Shown here one piece after another: positions 5,959-10,571 of a stretch of DNA of 10,571 bases. This DNA comes from Pelobacter sp. UBA5610. GTDB lineage: Bacteria; Desulfobacterota; Desulfuromonadia; Desulfuromonadales; Syntrophotaleaceae. The DNA lies in the NCBI GenBank assembly GCA_002424645.1, contig DIKU01000154.1, positions 16,496-27,066 of the forward strand. The letters are read 5' to 3'. Numbering within the stretch: the stretch's first letter is position 1; each line of letters starts with the position of its first letter. Below the pieces are notes generated by a model. It did not search any database and was not told the origin of the DNA. It saw only the letters and a program-made list of their open reading frames with translations. Both the position numbers and the translations under genes were made by a program.

Positions 5959-7362
5959 TTTGCCGATTCTGACCAGGCGTGCCACCGATTCGACATGGGC
6001 GGTTTGCGGAAACATGTCGACGGGTTGGATTTCCTCTGTACGGTAACCCAGTCGGCTCAGTTCATCCAGGTCGCGGGCCAATGTTCCGGGATTGCACGAT
6101 ACGTAAATAAGAACCCTGGGATGAAGTTGGGTTACGGCTTGCAATACTTCAACATCGCAACCGCTGCGGGGCGGATTGAGAACTGCCACCGCCAGTGACG
6201 GCAGGTCCGTAACCAGATCCTGCAACAGTTCCGCCGTGTCGCCGGCCAGGAACCGACAGTTGTTAAGATTGTTCATGGCGGCGTTCTGCTGGGCATTGCG
6301 TACCGCGTCCTCGACCATTTCGACCCCGATGACCCGGCCGGCATCCTGTGCCAGATGCAGGGCGATACCACCGATGCCGCAATACAGATCCAGGGCGTAT
6401 TCGTGGTTTTCAAGAGCCGCCCAGCGTCGCACCAGATCATAGATGCGGGCCGCCTGGGCATGGTTGACCTGAAAAAAGGATGTCGGTGAAATGCGCAGGC
6501 GAATATCGCCGACCTGGTCGAACAGGTCGGGTTGACCGACCATGCTCAGGGTTTCGCGCCCCATGATAACATTGCCGCTGGATGCATTGACGTTTTGTTG
6601 CACCGAGACGACTTGCGGAACTTTGCGCGCCACCCATTTGGCCAGGGCCGTAATGCGTTTGTATTCCCGTTGCGCCGTGACGAAGGTTACCATGGCTTTG
6701 CCGGTGGCTGGACTGACCTTGATCAGCAGGTAGCGCAGCAGCCCGCGGCGGGTAACAGGGTTGTAGAGGTAGATGTCCTGCCGCGCGATTTCGTCCCGTA
6801 CCACCTCAACGATGTGGTTGACCAGGGGATGATGCAGCGGGCAAGCGCCGATGTCGGCAACCTCATGGCTGCCACGTCGGTACAGGCCGATGACAATCCG
6901 GCCGTTGCGGCGCGCAAGGGCCAGCTTGACGCTGGTGCGATAGCCCAGAGGTTCCTCGGCGGCCCAGATAGGCGAGATGCCGGTGTGTTTCAGTTGCGGA
7001 TAGGCTGTTAGGGCATCGCGCACCTTGTCTTGCTTGAAACTCAGTTGGTCGGCATAGCCCATGGACATCAGGGAACAGCCCTGGCAATCGCGCAGACACG
7101 GGCAGGGAGACGGTTTACGCAAAGGACTCTTGGTGATTAACCGGCGAAACTGGCCGATAATGCGGCGTTGCCCTGCATGTTCGATGGCGACGCAGATTTT
7201 TTCGCCCGGGAGGGAACCGGCCACCAGCACCTCTTTGCCCTGGTATTGGCCCATGCCGATGCCCTCGTCATTGAGGCGGTCGATGGTGACTTCGATAAGC
7301 TCTGCCGACGGCTTACGCCGTGGACGCGCTGGCTGTGACTTTTGTTCTTTTTGCTTTGACAT
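5956..7362 (-). CDS. rlmD: 23S rRNA (uracil-C5)-methyltransferase, RlmD/RumA type
   Basis: This 468-aa SAM-dependent enzyme methylates C5 of a uracil in 23S rRNA (U1939 in E. coli RlmD; the exact site here is inferred). A TRAM RNA-binding domain spans about residues 20-77. An iron-sulfur motif follows, C87-x5-C93-x2-C96 with C174, matching the four cysteines of RumA. The catalytic Rossmann domain has FFQVN at 296-300, motif I DLYCGIGGIA at 325-334, and the nucleophile Cys423 in SCNPGT with the RD pair. Glu458 in HVES is the expected proton-abstracting base. Residue 396 is Asn in NPPRSG, where Asp is usual in RumA and TrmA. The start ATG at 7362 precedes a lysine-rich lead; its Shine-Dalgarno (GGA about 10 nt upstream) is weak. 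The gene diverges from ispG. The family is certain, but RlmD versus RlmCD specificity is less so. Confidence 0.92.
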   Translation of the reverse strand: MSKQKEQKSQPARPRRKPSAELIEVTIDRLNDEGIGMGQYQGKEVLVAGSLPGEKICVAIEHAGQRRIIGQFRRLITKSPLRKPSPCPCLRDCQGCSLMSMGYADQLSFKQDKVRDALTAYPQLKHTGISPIWAAEEPLGYRTSVKLALARRNGRIVIGLYRRGSHEVADIGACPLHHPLVNHIVEVVRDEIARQDIYLYNPVTRRGLLRYLLIKVSPATGKAMVTFVTAQREYKRITALAKWVARKVPQVVSVQQNVNASSGNVIMGRETLSMVGQPDLFDQVGDIRLRISPTSFFQVNHAQAARIYDLVRRWAALENHEYALDLYCGIGGIALHLAQDAGRVIGVEMVEDAVRNAQQNAAMNNLNNCRFLAGDTAELLQDLVTDLPSLAVAVLNPPRSGCDVEVLQAVTQLHPRVLIYVSCNPGTLARDLDELSRLGYRTEEIQPVDMFPQTAHVESVARLVRIGK

Positions 7363-7389
7363 TTGTTTTTTTCCGGCTCTTTGGGCTCA

Positions 7390-7435
7390 ATTATAAGTGT
7401 GTCGGCACCTTAAATTGTTCTCCGGTCGGTGTCAA
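7390..7435 (-). promoter_or_regulatory. Possible promoter elements of the methyltransferase gene
   Basis: On the minus strand a perfect TATAAT is at 7395-7390, 27 nt upstream of the ATG, but it has no good -35 at 16-18 bp. A perfect TTGACA at 7435-7430 is too far from it (34 bp). With a 17-bp spacer that TTGACA would pair with a poor TAAGGT at 7412-7407. Either could be the real promoter; the evidence is weak. Confidence 0.3.
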
Positions 7436-7451
7436 CGGCTGTTTTGCCGGC

Positions 7452-7480
7452 TTGACTTCGCGCATGGCGGGTCGTAAACT
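7452..7480 (+). promoter_or_regulatory. Candidate distal promoter of ispG
   Basis: TTGACT (5 of 6) at 7452-7457 and TAAACT (4 of 6) at 7475-7480 have a 17-bp spacer. Transcription would start near 7487, leaving a leader of about 115 nt before the ispG ATG. Confidence 0.45.
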
Positions 7481-7518
7481 CGACCCTCTGCGGCTCGTAA
7501 CCGTTCGGTTGCTGGCCG

Positions 7519-7546
7519 TTGTCCATATGAACATTATTCTTATATT
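7519..7546 (+). promoter_or_regulatory. Candidate proximal promoter of ispG
   Basis: TTGTCC (4 of 6) at 7519-7524 and TATATT (5 of 6) at 7541-7546 have a 16-bp spacer. The start would be near 7553, about 50 nt before the ispG ATG. It is an alternative or an addition to the distal candidate. Confidence 0.35.
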
Positions 7547-7603
7547 TACCATATTGCAGTGCCCGGGGGCTTGACCCGGCCCAAAATTCAGGAGCAAATC
7601 CAT

Positions 7604-8674
7604 ATGAGACGCGTTTCCCGACGGATTCAACTCGGCAACGTCGCTATCGGCGGCGATGCACCGGTATCCGTGCAATCGATGTGCAGTACCTCTACCAGCG
7701 ATGTGGCGGCCACCCTGGCGCAGATCACCCGCCTTGCCGACGCCGGTTGCGAAATCGTGCGTTGTGCCGTGCCTGATGAAGAGGCTGCCCAGGCTTTGTC
7801 GGCCATTCGCGCCCAGTGTCCCATCCCCCTGGTGGCGGATATCCATTTCGATTATCGCCTGGCACTGACCGCCTTGAAGAGCGGCGTTGATGGTTTGCGG
7901 CTTAATCCCGGTAATATCGGCGAACGCTGGAAGGTTGAAGAGGTGGTCAAGGCCTGTGCCGAGCGCCGCGTGCCGATCCGCATTGGCGTCAATGCCGGCT
8001 CCCTCGAAAAAGAATTGCTGGAGCGCTACGGGCATCCCACTGCCGAGGCTATGGTGGAGAGTGCCTTGGGGCATATCCGTATCCTTGAAGATCTCGGATA
8101 TCAGGATATCAAGGTCAGTCTCAAGGCTTCGGACATCCGGCGCACCGTCCAGGCCTATCGCTTGCTGGCCGCCAAGGTCGACTATCCCCTGCATATAGGT
8201 ATTACCGAGGCGGGAACGACCTGGGCCGGTACCATCAAGAGTGCCGTCGGTCTGGGGGCGCTATTGCACGACGGCATCGGGGATACTTTGCGGGTTTCGC
8301 TGACCGGCGACCCGGTTGAAGAGGTGAGGGTTGGCTGGGAAATACTCAAGTCCCTGGAATTGCGCCAGCGCGGCCCGGTATTTGTCAGCTGCCCCACCTG
8401 TGGGCGTTGCCAAATCGACCTTATCTCGGTGGCGGAGGAGGTCGAGTCGCGCCTGCAGAATTTCCCCAAAACAATTACGGTGGCGGTTATGGGCTGTATT
8501 GTCAACGGTCCCGGTGAAGCACGCGAGGCCGACCTCGGTATTGCCGGCGGCAAGGGGCAGGGGATTCTTTTCCGGCATGGCGAGGTGCTGCGCAAGGTTC
8601 CGCAGGCCGAACTGGCCGATGCCCTGGTGGCAGAGGCCTGGAAGATGGTCGAGGAAGAATCTTCGGACAGTTAA
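7604..8674 (+). CDS. ispG: 4-hydroxy-3-methylbut-2-en-1-yl diphosphate synthase (IspG/GcpE)
   Basis: This 356-aa iron-sulfur enzyme catalyses the penultimate step of the MEP isoprenoid pathway, the reductive ring opening of methylerythritol cyclodiphosphate to HMBPP. The N-terminal region, with RIQLGNV and PVSVQSM, begins a TIM barrel. The C-terminal domain carries the [4Fe-4S] ligands Cys263 and Cys266 (SCPTCGRC) and Cys298 (MGCIVNGPGEA), plus Glu305. These correspond to C270, C273, C305 and E312 of E. coli with a constant offset of 7. The ATG at 7604 was chosen because AGGAG lies 8 nt upstream and the protein then begins like other IspG proteins. An in-frame GTG at 7559 would add 15 residues without that support. 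The length fits the short bacterial form, without the extra domain of plant enzymes. It is a single gene with a strong terminator. Confidence 0.97.
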   Translation: MRRVSRRIQLGNVAIGGDAPVSVQSMCSTSTSDVAATLAQITRLADAGCEIVRCAVPDEEAAQALSAIRAQCPIPLVADIHFDYRLALTALKSGVDGLRLNPGNIGERWKVEEVVKACAERRVPIRIGVNAGSLEKELLERYGHPTAEAMVESALGHIRILEDLGYQDIKVSLKASDIRRTVQAYRLLAAKVDYPLHIGITEAGTTWAGTIKSAVGLGALLHDGIGDTLRVSLTGDPVEEVRVGWEILKSLELRQRGPVFVSCPTCGRCQIDLISVAEEVESRLQNFPKTITVAVMGCIVNGPGEAREADLGIAGGKGQGILFRHGEVLRKVPQAELADALVAEAWKMVEEESSDS

Positions 8675-8700
8675 GCCTTTATTCGGAATGTGAAAAATAC

Positions 8701-8738
8701 AAGCCGATTTTCATGGGTACTGGAAATCGGCTTTTTTT
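8701..8738 (+). terminator. Rho-independent terminator of ispG
   Basis: AAGCCGATTT at 8701-8710 pairs perfectly with AAATCGGCTT at 8724-8733. The stem extends by T-G, C-G and A-T pairs to 13 bp, leaving a 7-nt loop. A run of seven T follows the C at 8731. It begins 26 nt after the ispG stop. Confidence 0.95.
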
Positions 8739-8750
8739 ATGGCTTACTTG

Positions 8751-8778
8751 GGTGGGGATTTTTTTAAACCACCGGTGG
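8751..8778. other. Palindrome with an alternative pairing partner between ispG and pgi
   Basis: CCACCGGTGG at 8769-8778 is a perfect 10-bp palindrome. A further GGTGG at 8751-8755 can pair with the CCACC half across a T-rich loop, so two foldings exclude each other. It lies after the ispG terminator and upstream of the possible pgi promoter. It could be a regulator-binding site, but no known operator is recognised. Confidence 0.35.
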
Positions 8779-8809
8779 CTAAAACGGCTTGGTGCATTAT
8801 CCGGGGTTG

Positions 8810-8849
8810 GTCAAAAACCTTTGACTCTGTTTTGGTTTTGATTAACTAT
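8810..8849 (+). promoter_or_regulatory. Possible pgi promoter with overlapping dyad
   Basis: TTGACT (5 of 6) at 8821-8826 is followed 17 bp later by AACTAT (3 of 6, weak) at 8844-8849. The -35 overlaps a perfect 6-bp dyad, GTCAAA-AACC-TTTGAC, at 8810-8825, which might be an operator. Initiation here would give a leader of about 100 nt before pgi. That leader contains small dyads such as ACTCA...TGAGT at 8890-8905. Confidence 0.35.
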
Positions 8850-8957
8850 TGCCGATCGGTGGGTAAGGTAACCTTTACCTGACGGCCATACTCAATATCC
8901 TGAGTGTAAAAATTAACCCGGCGGCTTATGGCTTCAGGTACTAACGGAGGAGGCACG

Positions 8958-10571
8958 GTGCGGACCCACCCACAGGCATGGCAAGCTTTACGGCAGCATC
9001 AACAGCAAGTGTGCTCATTGCATATGCGCGACCTGTTTGAGCAGGATCCCAATCGGTTTCAACGTTTTTCCCTGCAGTTTGATGATCTTCTGTTCGATTA
9101 CTCCAAAAACCGCATTACCGGGCAAACCGTCCAGCTATTGTGCGACTTTGCGCGCGAATGCGGGCTCGAAGATAAAATCCAGCGGATGTTTGCGGGCGAG
9201 CCGATTAACTGCTCGGAACAGCGTCCGGCACTGCATGTGGCTTTGCGCAATCGTTCCAATCGCCCCATGCGGGTCGACGGACAGGATGTCATGCCCGGAG
9301 TGAACGCGGTATTGCAGCAGATGAGGGAATTCGTCGCCCGGGTGCATGCCGGTGACTGGCGCGGGTATACCGGTGAGACGATCCGCGATGTGGTTAATAT
9401 CGGCATTGGCGGATCCGACCTCGGACCTCGCATGGTAGTCGAGGCTCTGACTCCTTACCACAAGCCGGATTTAAAGGTCCATTTTGTCTCCAATATCGAT
9501 CCGGCTGATCTGTTTGATACCCTGGCCGGGCTGCGCCCGGAGACGACCCTGTTTCTTATTGCCTCCAAGACCTTCAGCACCCAGGAGACCCTGGCCAATG
9601 CCCACGCCGCCCGTGACTGGTTTTTAACGGCCGCCAGGCAGCCGCAACATGTAGCACGGCATTTTGTCGCCATATCGTCTCATCGGCAGCGGGTGCAGGA
9701 ATTCGGTATCGATCCGGCCAACATGTTCACCTTCTGGGATTGGGTGGGGGGGCGTTACTCTCTTTGGTCAGCTATTGGTCTGTCCATTGCGCTGGCCGTT
9801 GGCATGGATCACTTTGAGGCGCTGTTGTCGGGTGCCCATGGCATGGACGAGCACTTTCGAAGCGCGCCTTTGGATGAGAACCTGCCGGTGTTGATGGGGC
9901 TTGTGGGGGTCTGGTACGTCAACTTTTTCGATGCTGCCAGTCATGCGATTGTACCCTATGCCGAGCATCTGAAACATCTGCCCGCCTATCTGCAACAGGC
10001 CGATATGGAGAGCAACGGCAAGGGGATAACCTGTGACGGATGCCCGGTAACCTGTGATACCGGACCGGTGGTCTGGGGGGCGCCCGGCACCAATGGGCAG
10101 CACGCGTTTTTCCAGTTGCTGCATCAGGGGACCCGTTTGGTTCCGGTTGATTTTCTTGTGCCGTTGCAGAGTCATTATTCCTTGAGCCAAAGCCATGAGA
10201 TTCTTTTGGCCAATTGCCTGGCTCAAAGCGAGGCGCTGATGCGCGGGCGCACAGCCGAAGAAGCCCGGCAGCAGATGCAGCAGCAGGGGGGGGATGATGC
10301 AACTCTTGAGCGTCTTGCGCCGCACAGGACCTTTCCGGGCAACCGTCCCAGCAACCTTTTGATGTTTGATAAGCTGACTCCACGTACCCTGGGGACTCTG
10401 ATTGCTTTGTACGAGCACAAGATCTATGTGCAGGGCGTCCTTTGGGGGATTAACTCCTTTGATCAGTGGGGGGTGGAACTTGGTAAACAACTGGCCGGTG
10501 CCATTTTGCCGCAATTGCAGGGGGAGGGTTCGTTACAGTCCCACGATGGGTCGACCGCTGCGTTGATCCAG
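8958..10571 (+). CDS. pgi: Glucose-6-phosphate isomerase, 3' end beyond the window
   Basis: This protein interconverts glucose-6-phosphate and fructose-6-phosphate in the cytoplasm. The frame is open for 538 codons to the last base. It starts at GTG 8958, where GGAGGAGG lies about 5 nt upstream. It follows E. coli Pgi closely throughout: YSKNRIT, LHVALRNRS, VVNIGIGGSDLGP, the first signature DWVGGRYSLWSAIGL, and the second signature around SFDQWGVELGK. The catalytic residues Glu351 (MESNGK), His382 (NGQHAF) and Lys510 (ELGKQ) match E. coli E355, H386 and K514 with a constant offset of 4. The last visible residues, SHDGSTAALIQ, align about a dozen residues before the E. coli end, so little is missing. 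An unusual C359-x2-C362-x3-C366 replaces non-cysteine residues in the loop between the catalytic Glu and His. The gene is separate from ispG, which ends at a terminator. Confidence 0.97.
   Translation, partial: MRTHPQAWQALRQHQQQVCSLHMRDLFEQDPNRFQRFSLQFDDLLFDYSKNRITGQTVQLLCDFARECGLEDKIQRMFAGEPINCSEQRPALHVALRNRSNRPMRVDGQDVMPGVNAVLQQMREFVARVHAGDWRGYTGETIRDVVNIGIGGSDLGPRMVVEALTPYHKPDLKVHFVSNIDPADLFDTLAGLRPETTLFLIASKTFSTQETLANAHAARDWFLTAARQPQHVARHFVAISSHRQRVQEFGIDPANMFTFWDWVGGRYSLWSAIGLSIALAVGMDHFEALLSGAHGMDEHFRSAPLDENLPVLMGLVGVWYVNFFDAASHAIVPYAEHLKHLPAYLQQADMESNGKGITCDGCPVTCDTGPVVWGAPGTNGQHAFFQLLHQGTRLVPVDFLVPLQSHYSLSQSHEILLANCLAQSEALMRGRTAEEARQQMQQQGGDDATLERLAPHRTFPGNRPSNLLMFDKLTPRTLGTLIALYEHKIYVQGVLWGINSFDQWGVELGKQLAGAILPQLQGEGSLQSHDGSTAALIQ

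Noticed and set aside
7559..7603. Upstream GTG start for ispG
   Set aside because: It gives 15 extra residues with no family match. AGGAG is well placed for the ATG at 7604, where the protein begins like other IspG proteins.
7391..8194. 267-codon open frame antisense to ispG
   Set aside because: It overlaps the well-conserved ispG gene and its promoter region, and encodes nothing recognisable; a codon-bias shadow.
9768..10514. 248-codon open frame antisense to pgi
   Set aside because: The opposite strand encodes a clear, full-length-quality Pgi with all catalytic residues; the antisense frame has no family features.

Overview
The window reads as chromosomal DNA from a Gram-negative bacterium of moderately high GC content. 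It most resembles the Desulfuromonadales (Geobacter/Pelobacter/Syntrophotalea group of Deltaproteobacteria/Desulfobacterota). This is inferred from a DUF6178-like gene, a LolA-like periplasmic protein paired with FtsX-type permeases, the MEP-pathway gene ispG, and heptamer-phased intergenic repeats. It is not a database match. Nothing looks like phage, IS, CRISPR, rRNA or tRNA.

Layout. (1) Positions 1-3529, minus strand: a four-gene transport operon, read from right to left. It encodes a secreted LolA-like protein, two FtsX/MacB-family permeases almost touching each other, and, after a 95-bp gap full of repeats, a LolD-type ATPase cut by the window edge. (2) 3530-3711: a divergent intergenic region with a plausible sigma70 promoter on each strand. 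(3) 3712-5409, plus: a single 565-codon gene of the uncharacterised DUF6178 type. (4) 5410-5803, plus: a structured leader and a 66-aa cold-shock protein. A long perfect hairpin follows, between convergent genes. (5) 5956-7362, minus: a TRAM-domain, iron-sulfur 23S rRNA uracil-C5 methyltransferase (RlmD type). (6) 7604-8674, plus: ispG with a strong intrinsic terminator. (7) 8958-10571, plus: glucose-6-phosphate isomerase (pgi), starting with GTG, open to the window end and probably missing only its last few residues.

How the parts work together. The minus-strand operon is a complete module for moving a lipid or lipoprotein out of the inner membrane: ATPase, two different permease halves and a periplasmic carrier. 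Its substrate cannot be told from sequence. The other genes are housekeeping (isoprenoid synthesis, sugar isomerisation, rRNA modification, cold-shock RNA binding) and look independently transcribed.

The most unusual non-coding signal is in the gap before the ATPase gene. Heptamer-phased repeats there form a 23-nt imperfect inverted repeat whose 3' arm contains that gene's Shine-Dalgarno. A related tract ends at the rlmD stop codon. Other points of interest are a three-cysteine substitution in the Pgi active-site loop, a two-hairpin leader before the cold-shock gene, and the unknown role of the DUF6178 protein.
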